NCBI GenBank assembly: GCA_945903645.1
Contig: CAMDOM010000032.1
Location: forward strand, 1-39,655
Length of the DNA: 39,655 nucleotides
Origin: Chryseobacterium gleum
GTDB taxonomy: Bacteria; Bacteroidota; Bacteroidia; UBA10329
Direction of reading: 5' to 3'
Below are positions 16,038 through 24,595 of this stretch, piece by piece (positions within the stretch are counted from its first letter, which is position 1; each line of letters starts with the position of its first letter). The position numbers were made by a program, and so were the translations under genes. The notes under the pieces were generated by a model. The model was not told the origin of the DNA. It saw nothing but the letters and a program-made list of their open reading frames with translations, and did not search any database.

Positions 16038-18359
16038 GTGATTTCAACACTACTGCGCAATTTGATTCGAACCGTTTCTAAACGGAGTCTTCCACTTGTC
16101 GAAGGGGAGATGAAATTTCCTCAATTAAAAGATAGGGTTGAGGTTGTGCGCGATGCCTTTGGGGTTCCGCATATCTATGCACAAAACCTCGCAGATCTCG
16201 TTTTTGCGCAGGGTGTTGTTCACGCACAAGACCGTCTTTTTCAGATGGAATTGAACCGCAGACTAGCCACAGGAACTCTTGCTGAATTGGTTGGAAAAGA
16301 TGCTCTAGACACCGATCGTGTTGTTCGCGTATTTGGATTTCATCGGCTGGCCGCAAAAGATGAGGCTTTACTCGATGATGAAATTTCCAATCTGCTTGAT
16401 AATTATCTCGCAGGCATCAATGCTTATTTATCGTCTAATTATCAGAAGCTGCCTATCGAGCTTAAAATGTTGGGGAAGAAACCAGAACCTTGGACCCGCA
16501 CTCATCTGCTTGCCTTTTCACGCTTAATGAGTTGGCAAATGTGTTTTGCTTGGCAAGGCGAGTTGGTTCGCGCCAAGCTAGTTGAGAAACTTGGCGAGCA
16601 GCGCGCTTCTGAACTTGACCCTCGATATCCAACGGGCAATCCCATTGTTCTGCCACATGGCATTGAAGAATTTACCGTAAATCTAAATGGAGCTTTTGAA
16701 GCGATAAACGGGCCGTATTTGCAGCAAACGGGTGGAAGTAATGCATGGGCAATTAGTGGAAAATATACGAAAACGGGAAAGCCATTTCTTGCCAACGACC
16801 CCCATCTGCCTATGCTTCTTCCCTCCATTTGGTATGAAAATCATCTGCATAGCCCCGATTTTGAGGTAGCAGGCGTTTCTATTCCATGCCTTCCATTAGT
16901 GCTAATTGGCCACAATCGCCATATCGCTTGGGGAATCACATTGGCATATACCGATGTTCAGGATGTTTTTATGGAGGAATTCATCTCTGCCACAACCTAT
17001 CGTTTTGGGCAAGAAGAGCGCACTGCGAATATTTATGAGGAAGTAATTCATGTAAAAAAGGGGGATGCAGTGGTGGAGCGTGTGGCTGAAACACACCATG
17101 GCCCAGTCATTAGTGGTGTGGTGGATTGTGCTGGAATGCAAGTATCCATAGCCTCCGCTTGTTTGCAGCCCGGAACATTGTTTCGAGGATGGTTTAATCT
17201 GAATCGAGCCGCAGGATGGAACGATTTTGTGGATGCGCTTAGACATTTTTCTACGCCAGCATTGAATGTGGTGTATGCCGATTTAGCAGGAAATATTGGT
17301 TATTGGGTCACAGGAACTGTTCCTATTCGTGCCCGAACCAAAACAATGCAGCTTTTTGAGGGGCATTCAGGAAAAGAGGAATGGAAAGGATTTGTTCCGT
17401 TCGAAGCAATGCCACATTGCTTAAATCCAAAAAGCGGGCGCATAATTTCTTGCAATCATAAAATTGTAACAGATGATTTCCCCTATTTTCTTGGGAATTC
17501 TTGGATGAGCGGCTATCGCGCGAAGCGATTAGAAGCCTTGCTGGGAGAGGAAAGAAAATATACGTTGGCAGAAATGGGTCAATTTCAAATGGACGTGTTC
17601 TGCGCTCCAGCTATGGAGTTAAAGGCGCACTTTGAAGGCTTGAAAGTGGATGATATTCGGGCTCAGCGCGCATTAGAAATTTATCTGGATTGGGATGGAC
17701 AGCTGACATCAGATAGTGTTGGTGGGTGCATTTATCAAGTGGTGCGGACAAAGCTTGTTGAGCTCTTATTTCTTCAGCCTTTAGGAAAATCTTTAATGGA
17801 GGATTTTCTTGGCAAACCTTTTCATCCTTTGCTATCTGGAATTACAGAGCTGTACGGGCATGATACCACAACCTTACTTCGATTGCTTTCTGATACGGAG
17901 AATTCGTGGATACGAGATGCAGGCGGAAAAGAAAAGCTGCTTAATGATGCGCTTCAAGCCACAGTGTGCTGGTTAGGTTCGCAATTGGGCGATGACCCAA
18001 ATAATTGGCTTTGGGGCAAATCTCATGGGTTGGTGTTTGAGCATCCCATAGGAAAGAAAAAACCGTTTGATAAGGTCTTTAACATTGGCCCAATAGCCAT
18101 GGTGGGCGATACAGATACAGTGCAGCAAAGCGCTTTTTTTCGGGAGCAAGGCTATGGTGGACATTTAGTTTGTGCCAGCTACAGGCAGGTTATTGACCTT
18201 TCTGATTTATCGAAATCCATCAACATGTTCGCTCCAGGAAACTCAGGTCAATTGGGAAGTAAGCATTACAATGACCTAACGCATTTGTGGCATGCTGGTA
18301 AATTCAAGCCAATGGGTTGGGGAAAAGTTTCTGGTAAAAAGCTTCAATTAAAGCCATAA
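16038..18359 (+). CDS. Penicillin acylase family (Ntn-hydrolase) protein
   Basis: A 773-aa protein of the family that cleaves amide bonds in penicillins, acyl-homoserine lactones and related amides after self-cleavage into two chains. The start is GTG at 16038: family homology already begins upstream of the first ATG (KRSLPLVEGEMKFP precedes and includes it), and an in-frame stop lies at 16023. Motifs include RDAFGVPHIYAQN, HAQDRLFQMELNRR and the autoproteolysis site GGSNAWA with Ser234 as the new N-terminal nucleophile. The conserved NDPHLP follows. Length matches the family. Odd point: no convincing signal peptide, although many relatives act in the periplasm. Substrate unknown; quorum-signal degradation or detoxification would be guesses. 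Confidence 0.92.
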   Translation: MISTLLRNLIRTVSKRSLPLVEGEMKFPQLKDRVEVVRDAFGVPHIYAQNLADLVFAQGVVHAQDRLFQMELNRRLATGTLAELVGKDALDTDRVVRVFGFHRLAAKDEALLDDEISNLLDNYLAGINAYLSSNYQKLPIELKMLGKKPEPWTRTHLLAFSRLMSWQMCFAWQGELVRAKLVEKLGEQRASELDPRYPTGNPIVLPHGIEEFTVNLNGAFEAINGPYLQQTGGSNAWAISGKYTKTGKPFLANDPHLPMLLPSIWYENHLHSPDFEVAGVSIPCLPLVLIGHNRHIAWGITLAYTDVQDVFMEEFISATTYRFGQEERTANIYEEVIHVKKGDAVVERVAETHHGPVISGVVDCAGMQVSIASACLQPGTLFRGWFNLNRAAGWNDFVDALRHFSTPALNVVYADLAGNIGYWVTGTVPIRARTKTMQLFEGHSGKEEWKGFVPFEAMPHCLNPKSGRIISCNHKIVTDDFPYFLGNSWMSGYRAKRLEALLGEERKYTLAEMGQFQMDVFCAPAMELKAHFEGLKVDDIRAQRALEIYLDWDGQLTSDSVGGCIYQVVRTKLVELLFLQPLGKSLMEDFLGKPFHPLLSGITELYGHDTTTLLRLLSDTENSWIRDAGGKEKLLNDALQATVCWLGSQLGDDPNNWLWGKSHGLVFEHPIGKKKPFDKVFNIGPIAMVGDTDTVQQSAFFREQGYGGHLVCASYRQVIDLSDLSKSINMFAPGNSGQLGSKHYNDLTHLWHAGKFKPMGWGKVSGKKLQLKP

Positions 18360-18360
18360 A

Positions 18361-18394
18361 AAAAGGCTATTCCAAATGAATGGAATAGCCTTTT
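18361..18394. terminator. Bidirectional intrinsic terminator
   Basis: AAAAGGCTATTCCA (18361-18374) and TGGAATAGCCTTTT (18381-18394) form a perfect 14-bp stem with a 6-nt loop. T runs occur in both directions, between the convergent acylase and lamin-tail genes. Confidence 0.93.
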
Positions 18395-18413
18395 TTCTAA
18401 TCAAAAGTGAGAA

Positions 18414-19241
18414 TTACTTCATCAAACGGATAACTTGTCCGTTATCTGTGCGAAGTATGTATTGACCCACTGATTGCTTCACTAGGTCAATGCTATTCGA
18501 GTTGTTAATTGTAGTTACAACTTGACCAACCACATCATACACAAATCCACTTACCCTTTCTGTCAATCGGAATTCTCCAGTAGTAGAAGGATTTGGATAG
18601 GCAGAAATAGTTGTAATTATTTGGTCGTCAATACCAACAGTAATACATTCGCTGTTTGCTGCACCTGGAGTGCCGAATACTTCAATTCCATTTACAATAA
18701 TACCTGTGCCAGTTGTAGAGGCAATCCAACTTTCCAAAAGTGTCCCGTCCGAAGTTGGGTCGCAACGCTCTAAAGATGCGCCACCACCAATAGCTGCGGC
18801 AGGCCACGACACCAAATCATCGTAGTAAACAGTATCTACCAGTATTCCATTGGCATCACGAAGGCTCAATCCTTCTCCATTATTCGACAATGCTCCGCTT
18901 GTCCATTCTAAACTTTGAACACCCAAAGTATTATTTAATGCTGTCGCATTTATACTTACAAGGCCGTAACCTCCAGGTGCAATCGCAGGCAAACCATTTG
19001 GAGCCACAAGTTGCACACCAGTGAAATAAAATCCAGCTAAATCGATTTCTACCGAACCGTAATTATAAATCTCCAAGTATTCCAGTGAATCAACCCCAGA
19101 TTCTGGCGGATTGAACATTATCTCGGTAATAGCAATGGTAGCTGCACCGCCAACGGTTTGTGCCATTATAGCTTGATTTGAGCACAGCACAAATCCAGTC
19201 AACAGGGCTGCAGAAAAGGAAAAAAGTAATTGTTTTCTCAT
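18414..19241 (-). CDS. Secreted lamin-tail-domain protein with T9SS sorting domain
   Basis: A 275-aa protein with a signal peptide (about 1-28, ending near IMAQ). A lamin-tail (LTD) domain covers about 32-150, recognised by IAITEIMFNPP, the LEYLEIYN strand and the NNGEGLSLRDANG and LVDTVYYDD pattern. The C-terminal about 65 residues (ISAYPNPSTTG to the terminal Lys) are a T9SS sorting domain. LTD domains are beta-sandwich modules found in secreted bacterial proteins; binding to surfaces or polymers is assumed, and no catalytic motif is visible. It has its own -7 promoter match and shares a terminator with the acylase gene. Confidence 0.9.
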   Translation of the reverse strand: MRKQLLFSFSAALLTGFVLCSNQAIMAQTVGGAATIAITEIMFNPPESGVDSLEYLEIYNYGSVEIDLAGFYFTGVQLVAPNGLPAIAPGGYGLVSINATALNNTLGVQSLEWTSGALSNNGEGLSLRDANGILVDTVYYDDLVSWPAAAIGGGASLERCDPTSDGTLLESWIASTTGTGIIVNGIEVFGTPGAANSECITVGIDDQIITTISAYPNPSTTGEFRLTERVSGFVYDVVGQVVTTINNSNSIDLVKQSVGQYILRTDNGQVIRLMK

Positions 19242-19263
19242 GATTTTATGTTTGGTTTGGTTA

Positions 19264-19271
19264 CAAAGATA
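19264..19271 (-). promoter_or_regulatory. Putative -7 promoter element of the lamin-tail gene
   Basis: Reads TATCTTTG on the minus strand, a full TAnnTTTG match, 22 nt upstream of the ATG. Confidence 0.55.
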
Positions 19272-19303
19272 AGAGGAGAGTATTACGCTAACGCTATCAT
19301 TTT

Positions 19304-20992
19304 TTAGTCTGTGACTCTCTCAGTTTTAGGTACAACATCTAACCATTCGGTACTATTCAAGGTTGATGAGTTTATACGATAGTGCAGCCAATAATCAAGG
19401 CTTCTGCGATAATTCAATTTATCACAGTTTTCCTCTAGAAAGCTAGCCCAAAGTAGAGCTATAGTTAGTTCGGCAAGATAAAAAGCTAAATCTCGTGAAC
19501 TAGCCAAGAGGTATTGCCTATTTTTTGTATGCTCCAAGTAGCTTTTGAATACAGCATAACGCTCCTCTATAATCTGCCATTGTTGGTCGGAAGCGCCTTT
19601 ACGTTCTTGAATGGCTCGCTCTGCAAAAAGTCTAAATGCGTTGAGTCCATTTTCCTTGTCTATAGCACGAAGCATATCAAGCGAAAGCACATTAGTGGTT
19701 CCTTCCCAAATGCTAAGCACTTGCGCATCGCGCAGCATGGATGGAATTCCACTATCCTCTAAGTAGCCCAATCCGCCAAACATTTCAATATGTTCAGAGG
19801 CTACTGCAATAGCTTGCTTGGCAGAATATAACTTGGCAACAGGCGTAAGTAACCGCAGCAATCCCCTATCTTCCTCGGTAGAAGTGTTGCACTCTTCTTT
19901 TCCCAACAAACGAACAAGAAAAAATGCCAATAACGCATTACTTTGATAGGCAATTTCTAATTCACGCAGATTTTTTTGGTAAAGCAAATGATTGCCGATT
20001 GGCTGACCAAATGCCTCACGTTCTGTACTATACGCTTTGCAAAGCGCGTAAGCCCTGCGCATATATGACACAGCACTTATGGTGTTATAAATACGCGTAA
20101 TGTTGAACAACGTGGAGATGGTGCGCACGCCTCTGTTAGCCTGTCCAACCATAATCGCATTTGCTCCTTTCAGCAAGAGTTGCGCTGTGGGAAGTGCTTT
20201 GGTTCCAAGTTTATCCTTTAGTGCCTCTACTTCAATGCCATTTAATCGCCCACTCTCATCTCGAATGGGTAAATAGAATAATGATAATGGCGCACGTTCA
20301 CCTTCTTTTGGTTGTTCTAAAGATGCCAAAGTGAATGCCATGTGCGCAGTAATTGCAGATGTAAACCATTTGTGACCATGCAATTCAAAACCATTTTTTT
20401 TGGCAATAGCTATTGTCATCGAACGCGACACATCCGAACCTCCTGTTCGCTCGGTCATCCATTGTCCACTGGTTTTGAATTTATCTGGATTGCGCGAAAT
20501 AAGTCCCGAATAAATTTCGCCTTTCAGATATTCATCACCATGCAATTCAATCAAGCGTGCAGCACCATCTGTCATGGCCAACGGACATGTGTAAATGGCC
20601 GAAGACGCAGTATACAAGTACAATTTCGTGAATTGATAGAGTCTTGAATATTCGCCAAATTGTCGTTCGTATCCAATTGCAACCAATCCTTCCTCGGCAG
20701 CAACACCCTCTAAATTGAGCCATCCTTGAGATACTTGTATGTGGTCTATTCTTTTACCCCAAGCATCAAACTGCGTGAGTTGAGGTGGGTTTTTTTCAGC
20801 TTCTCTTGCCCATACAATGCAATCGGTAGCTACAAGTTTCCCGAATTCATTAAGATTTGGGGTAATTTCTGCTAAGACATGTGCCGGCAAAGTGGTAGCC
20901 AGATAGTCTTGAAGAAACTGGTCTTCTACAAACTCATTTTTGAGCGTTGGTGGAGATTGTAGGAAATTAGAATAAGGAGTATTAGTCTGCAT
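19304..20992 (-). CDS. Acyl-CoA dehydrogenase family protein, AidB-like
   Basis: A 562-aa FAD-dependent acyl-CoA dehydrogenase-fold protein, longer than the usual 380 residues because of N-terminal and C-terminal extensions as in AidB and related ACADs. Signatures are MTERTGGSDVS (flavin and substrate loop), GHKWFTSA, the helical domain with REAFGQPIG, the MFGGLGYLEDSG loop, and IWEGTTNV with the candidate catalytic base Glu430. AidB proteins respond to alkylation stress and bind DNA, while other long ACADs oxidise acyl-CoAs; sequence alone does not decide. It lies downstream of pyrH on the same strand but has its own -7 element (TACTTTTG, minus strand), so it is probably a separate unit. Confidence 0.88.
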   Translation of the reverse strand: MQTNTPYSNFLQSPPTLKNEFVEDQFLQDYLATTLPAHVLAEITPNLNEFGKLVATDCIVWAREAEKNPPQLTQFDAWGKRIDHIQVSQGWLNLEGVAAEEGLVAIGYERQFGEYSRLYQFTKLYLYTASSAIYTCPLAMTDGAARLIELHGDEYLKGEIYSGLISRNPDKFKTSGQWMTERTGGSDVSRSMTIAIAKKNGFELHGHKWFTSAITAHMAFTLASLEQPKEGERAPLSLFYLPIRDESGRLNGIEVEALKDKLGTKALPTAQLLLKGANAIMVGQANRGVRTISTLFNITRIYNTISAVSYMRRAYALCKAYSTEREAFGQPIGNHLLYQKNLRELEIAYQSNALLAFFLVRLLGKEECNTSTEEDRGLLRLLTPVAKLYSAKQAIAVASEHIEMFGGLGYLEDSGIPSMLRDAQVLSIWEGTTNVLSLDMLRAIDKENGLNAFRLFAERAIQERKGASDQQWQIIEERYAVFKSYLEHTKNRQYLLASSRDLAFYLAELTIALLWASFLEENCDKLNYRRSLDYWLHYRINSSTLNSTEWLDVVPKTERVTD

Positions 20993-21009
20993 TATTTGCT
21001 ATCAAGTAG

Positions 21010-21017
21010 CAAAAGTA
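21010..21017 (-). promoter_or_regulatory. Putative -7 promoter element of the acyl-CoA dehydrogenase gene
   Basis: Minus strand TACTTTTG, matching TAnnTTTG, 17 nt from the ATG at 20992. Confidence 0.5.
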
Positions 21018-21083
21018 GATTATCAAGAAACACAACGAACTCTCAGACAGATTCGCACTAAAAATTAGTGGTGAATTCTTTAT

Positions 21084-21791
21084 TTATCCCTCAACTAGAG
21101 TCCCAATGCGTTCACCTGCCAATAGTTTGCGCAAGTTTCCACCTCCATCCATGTCAAAAACAATAATGGGCAATTTGTTTTCATGACAAAGGGTAAAAGC
21201 AGTCATGTCCATTACTTGCAGACCACGTTTGAAAACCTCGTTAAACGTTATGGTATCGAACTTTACTGCTGTTGGATCTTTCTCTGGATCGGCAGTATAA
21301 ATGCCATCCACGCGTGTCCCTTTAAGGATAACGTTGGCCTCTATTTCAATTGCTCTAAGCGATGCAGCAGAATCTGTAGTGAAATACGGATTGCCAGTGC
21401 CAGCACCAAAAATTACCACACGACCCTTTTCCAAATGACGAACTGCGCGTCTGCGAATAAATGGTTCGGCAATCTCGTCCATTTTAATGGCCGACATGAG
21501 TCGCGTGCTCACATTCAAATTCTCTAAAGCGGATTGAAGCGCCATACTATTAATCATGGTGGCCAGCATTCCCATGTAGTCACCTTGCACTCTATCCATT
21601 CCTCCTTGTGCAGCTTGAATACCTCTGAAGATATTACCGCCACCAATTACGATTGCTACTTCAATTCCGCCTTCAACCACTTCTTTTATTTCTAGAGCAT
21701 ACTGAACCAGCCTGCTATGGTCAATGCCGAATTGCTTGCTGCCCATAAGCGATTCTCCGCTAAGTTTCAATAGAATTCTTTTGTAGTGCAT
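21084..21791 (-). CDS. pyrH: UMP kinase
   Basis: A 235-aa amino-acid-kinase-fold enzyme that phosphorylates UMP to UDP with ATP, in the cytoplasm. Motifs are KLSGESL at 9-15, the IGGGNIFRG nucleotide-binding loop, and the [13 protein letters not shown] loop that contacts UMP and ATP. Length and order match bacterial PyrH. It follows tsf as in many bacteria, but a strong terminator with a UUCG loop separates the two, so part of its expression may be independent. The ribosome recycling factor gene frr, which often follows pyrH, is absent here. Confidence 0.97.
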   Translation of the reverse strand: MHYKRILLKLSGESLMGSKQFGIDHSRLVQYALEIKEVVEGGIEVAIVIGGGNIFRGIQAAQGGMDRVQGDYMGMLATMINSMALQSALENLNVSTRLMSAIKMDEIAEPFIRRRAVRHLEKGRVVIFGAGTGNPYFTTDSAASLRAIEIEANVILKGTRVDGIYTADPEKDPTAVKFDTITFNEVFKRGLQVMDMTAFTLCHENKLPIIVFDMDGGGNLRKLLAGERIGTLVEG

Positions 21792-21818
21792 GGGTAAGTT
21801 TTGGGAAATGAAAACAAA

Positions 21819-21844
21819 AAAAAGAGGACCGAAGTCCTCTTTTT
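21819..21844 (-). terminator. Intrinsic terminator with UUCG tetraloop between tsf and pyrH
   Basis: AAAAAGAGGAC (21819-21829) and GTCCTCTTTTT (21834-21844) form a perfect 11-bp stem. Read on the minus strand the loop is TTCG closed by C-G, the extra-stable UUCG tetraloop, followed by eight T. It is a strong terminator for the upstream tsf transcript. Confidence 0.92.
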
Positions 21845-21854
21845 CGAATCAAAT

Positions 21855-22676
21855 TTAATTCAGTGAAAACCGCTTGAAATCGGTTACAGTCAATTCTTTA
21901 TCGGATTGAGAAAGATATTCTTTCACACTTATCTTGCCGTCTTTCACAAACACTTGCTCAAGCAAGGTGCTTTCTTTGAAAAACTTGGCCAAACGACCTA
22001 CAGCAATTTTTTCTGCCATATCCGCTGGTTTTCCTTCTTGAATAGCAAGGTCTTTTCCAATTTCGATTTCTTTATCTACCACCGATTGCGGAACACCTTC
22101 TTTGTTTACAGCAACAGGAGCCATTGCAGCAACTTGCATCGCAACATCTCTTGCAACTGAATCAAGATTTCCACCTTTGTTAAGACCTACAATAGAACCC
22201 ACTTTGTTCCCTGGGTGATTATAGGCAACTACTGTAGGAGCTTTAATATACTCCAAGCCAGAGATTTCAACTTTCTCACCTGTTTTGCCAGATAAGTTAG
22301 TTAAAGCATCAGCTACTGTTGCGCCATCATATGGGAGTGCCGTTAAGGCTACGATATCAGCTGGTTGTTTTTCTAGGGAAAGATTCAACAAATCATTTGC
22401 AAATGCTATAAACCCTTCGGTTTTGGCAACAAAGTCTGTTTCGCAGTTTAGAACTAGAATTGCACCCAGGCCATTTTTAGAACCGCCTAATACAACTCCT
22501 TCACGAGCATCGCGGTCTGAGCGTTTTGCAGCAACTTTTTGACCCTGTTTGCGAAGGATATCCACTGCAACTTCCATGTCGCCATTTGCTTCAACAAGTG
22601 CATTTTTGCAATCCATCATTCCAGCTCCCGTTTGCTTACGCAATTCGTTTACTTGTGATGCGGTAATCTGTGCCAT
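21855..22676 (-). CDS. tsf: Translation elongation factor Ts
   Basis: A 273-aa guanine-nucleotide exchange factor that releases GDP from EF-Tu. The N-terminal UBA-like motif LRKQTGAGMMDCKNAL (12-27) and the core TDFVAK motif (80-85) that contacts EF-Tu are present. Length is in the range for this phylum. It lies 106 nt downstream of rpsB on the same strand, the standard gene pair. A terminator follows it before pyrH. Confidence 0.98.
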   Translation of the reverse strand: MAQITASQVNELRKQTGAGMMDCKNALVEANGDMEVAVDILRKQGQKVAAKRSDRDAREGVVLGGSKNGLGAILVLNCETDFVAKTEGFIAFANDLLNLSLEKQPADIVALTALPYDGATVADALTNLSGKTGEKVEISGLEYIKAPTVVAYNHPGNKVGSIVGLNKGGNLDSVARDVAMQVAAMAPVAVNKEGVPQSVVDKEIEIGKDLAIQEGKPADMAEKIAVGRLAKFFKESTLLEQVFVKDGKISVKEYLSQSDKELTVTDFKRFSLN

Positions 22677-22739
22677 TTAATTAATTGTTAAATCGATAAA
22701 AATTTAGAAACCACAGTAGTACTAGCGGAGAGAACTAAG

Positions 22740-22775
22740 CCCTTCCACATTTAATTACTGAAGGCTAAGAAGTGT
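22740..22775 (-). other. Imperfect hairpin in the rpsB-tsf spacer
   Basis: On the minus strand CTTAGCCTTC and GAAGGGCTTAG can pair with one bulge and one mismatch around a 14-nt loop. There is no T tract after it. It may be a weak attenuator or processing site in the 106-nt spacer. Confidence 0.3.
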
Positions 22776-22782
22776 AATTGAA

Positions 22783-23535
22783 TTAGGCGTTGGCGCTTTC
22801 AGAAGCTTCCGCTGCTTGTTCCTCATCTTTAGAAACGTCTTTACCAGCTTTACGCTCAGCAAGACCTTCTGCGATTGCATCTGTAATTGCTTTCACAACC
22901 AATTCTACTGCACTAGCAGCATCATCATTTCCTGGAATAGCAAAATCAACATCCTTTGGATTTCCGTTGGTATCAACAATCGCCAAAGTTGGAATACCCA
23001 ATTTATGTGCTTCGTTAACAGCAATATGCTCTTTTACGATGTCTACAATGAAAATCGCAGATGGAAGACGTGTGAGATCGGCTACAGAGCCTAAGTTTTT
23101 CTCAAGTTTCTCACGTTGACGAGTCACCATAAGACGCTCACGCTTCGACATAGTTTCGAAAGTGCCGTCAGTGGCCATTTTGTCAATCGAATCCATTTTG
23201 CGAACCGCTTTACGAATTGTCGCAAAGTTGGTAAGCATTCCACCTGGCCAACGCTCGGTCACATATGGCATGTTTACCCGTTGAGCTTCTCTAGCTACAA
23301 TGGCTTGAGCTTGCTTTTTAGTCGCAACAAAAAGAATTTTTTTGCCAGCTTTAGCCATACTACGAGCCGCATTGCATGCATCCTCAAGTTTTGCTGCGGT
23401 TTTGTTCAGATCAATGATGTGTGTTCCGTTTTTCTCCATGAAGATATACGGAGCCATTGCTGGATTCCATTTGCGTTTAAGATGTCCGAAGTGAACTCCG
23501 GCATCAAGCAATTGCTGTACTGTAGGTTGAGTCAT
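22783..23535 (-). CDS. rpsB: Small ribosomal subunit protein uS2
   Basis: A 250-aa ribosomal protein S2. Conserved segments are LLDAGVHFGHLKRKWNP, the IIDLNKT strand, FVATKKQAQ, and RWPGGMLTNF followed by TIRKAV. IVDTNGNPKDVDFAIPGNDDA near the C-terminus is typical. The acidic C-terminal tail is normal for the phylum. It follows rpsI by 39 nt and precedes tsf, forming the rplM-rpsI-rpsB-tsf translation cluster. Confidence 0.98.
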   Translation of the reverse strand: MTQPTVQQLLDAGVHFGHLKRKWNPAMAPYIFMEKNGTHIIDLNKTAAKLEDACNAARSMAKAGKKILFVATKKQAQAIVAREAQRVNMPYVTERWPGGMLTNFATIRKAVRKMDSIDKMATDGTFETMSKRERLMVTRQREKLEKNLGSVADLTRLPSAIFIVDIVKEHIAVNEAHKLGIPTLAIVDTNGNPKDVDFAIPGNDDAASAVELVVKAITDAIAEGLAERKAGKDVSKDEEQAAEASESANA

Positions 23536-23574
23536 TCTAGTAGGCTAAATTGAAATACGATTGATATACAAGGA

Positions 23575-23961
23575 TTAACGCTTGCTGAATTGGAATCTCT
23601 TACGAGCTTTCTTCTGACCGAACTTTTTACGTTCAACCATACGCGAATCGCGAGTCATAAGACCTTCTGCTCTTAAGGCAGGCTTGCTTTCTGCATTGAT
23701 TTTTACCAAAGCACGAGAAATTCCTAGAGAAACAGCTTCTGCTTGTCCAGTTATTCCACCGCCAGCTACGTTCACAGTTACATCATACGTTCCTGCTACA
23801 GAAAGCACCAAGAATGGACGATTTACAGTGTTTTGTAATTGAAGGGTTGGAAAGTATTCGTTCGCAGCGCGTTTGTTAACTACGATTACGCCTTTTCCAG
23901 GCTTAAGGTAAACGCGGGCTACCGCTGTTTTTCTTCTTCCAAGTGAGTTGATGATTTCCAT
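23575..23961 (-). CDS. rpsI: Small ribosomal subunit protein uS9
   Basis: A 128-aa ribosomal protein S9. The signature GGGITGQAEAVSLGISRAL and the basic C-terminus ending in SKR, whose terminal arginine region reaches the P-site tRNA, are both present. It lies 16 nt after rplM, the usual L13-S9 pair. Confidence 0.98.
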   Translation of the reverse strand: MEIINSLGRRKTAVARVYLKPGKGVIVVNKRAANEYFPTLQLQNTVNRPFLVLSVAGTYDVTVNVAGGGITGQAEAVSLGISRALVKINAESKPALRAEGLMTRDSRMVERKKFGQKKARKRFQFSKR

Positions 23962-23977
23962 CAGGATGCTATTAAGA

Positions 23978-24433
23978 TCAGTTCAGTGAAATAGTACGTG
24001 GTTTTTGTGCCTCATGCGGATGCTCAGTAGAGCCATAAGCATGTAGGTTATTGAATAGAGCGCGTCCAAGACGGTTCTTTGGTAACATACCTTTTACAGC
24101 ACGAGTTACCAACCCTGATGGGTCTTTTGCCAAAACCTGATCAACAGATCGTGAGCGTTGTCCACCTGGATGTCCAGTGTAATGAATATATTCTTTAGTG
24201 TCGCGCTTGTTTCCTGTAAGAAGGACTTTGTCCGCGTTAACCACAATAACGTTATCACCACAATCCACGTGCGGAGTGAAATTCACTTTGTGTTTTCCGC
24301 GAATGTAGTACGCCACTGTTGAGGCCAAACGGCCTAGTGGTTGATTCTCAGCGTCAATAACGACCCACTCTTTTGTGGCGGTCGCCTTGTTTGCCGAAAT
24401 GGTCTTAAAGCTTGGTGCTTTCAGTGTTGCCAT
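23978..24433 (-). CDS. rplM: Large ribosomal subunit protein uL13
   Basis: A 151-aa ribosomal protein L13. Conserved pieces are WVVIDAENQPLGRLAS, RGKHKVNFTPHVDCGD, the YIHYTGHPGG loop and the VKGMLPKNRLGR motif. It is the first gene of the rplM-rpsI-rpsB-tsf unit and has a recognisable upstream promoter and a hairpin at the start of the leader. Confidence 0.98.
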   Translation of the reverse strand: MATLKAPSFKTISANKATATKEWVVIDAENQPLGRLASTVAYYIRGKHKVNFTPHVDCGDNVIVVNADKVLLTGNKRDTKEYIHYTGHPGGQRSRSVDQVLAKDPSGLVTRAVKGMLPKNRLGRALFNNLHAYGSTEHPHEAQKPRTISLN

Positions 24434-24480
24434 CTTGTTTTCCTTCTACTAATAGTTTTTCTCCCCCGAATTTGGGGGTG
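24434..24480 (-). promoter_or_regulatory. Possible ribosomal-protein leader of rplM with GC hairpin
   Basis: On the minus strand the untranslated leader would begin with CCCCC (24478-24474), a 6-nt loop and GGGGG (24467-24463), a 5-bp GC stem just after the predicted transcription start. It is followed by an A-rich run to the ATG at 24433. L13 autoregulatory leaders are reported for some Bacteroidota from comparative work, as I recall it. Whether this one matches such a motif is unchecked. Confidence 0.4.
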
Positions 24481-24488
24481 CGAAGATA
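24481..24488 (-). promoter_or_regulatory. Putative -7 promoter element of the rplM cluster
   Basis: Minus strand TATCTTCG, a one-base variant of TAnnTTTG. It sits about 47 nt upstream of the rplM ATG and immediately before the GC hairpin. Confidence 0.5.
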
Positions 24489-24595
24489 GATATGTTTTTT
24501 TGAAATTAACAACAGTTCGTTAAAATCTCTTTTTTAGTTTTCATTATCCAATGGTAATTGGCTTTTGAGTAAAGTTTGGAGGTGTTTTGAGGCAA

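Noticed and set aside
21056-21070. CACTAA-AAA-TTAGTG hairpin after pyrH as terminator
   Set aside because: Only 6 bp and AT-rich, with no T tract on the minus strand; too weak to call.
23116-23553. Antisense frame of 145 codons opposite rpsB
   Set aside because: It lies wholly opposite a certain ribosomal protein gene, has unlikely composition (many Ser, His, Phe, Cys) and no homology signal. It is a shadow of codon bias.
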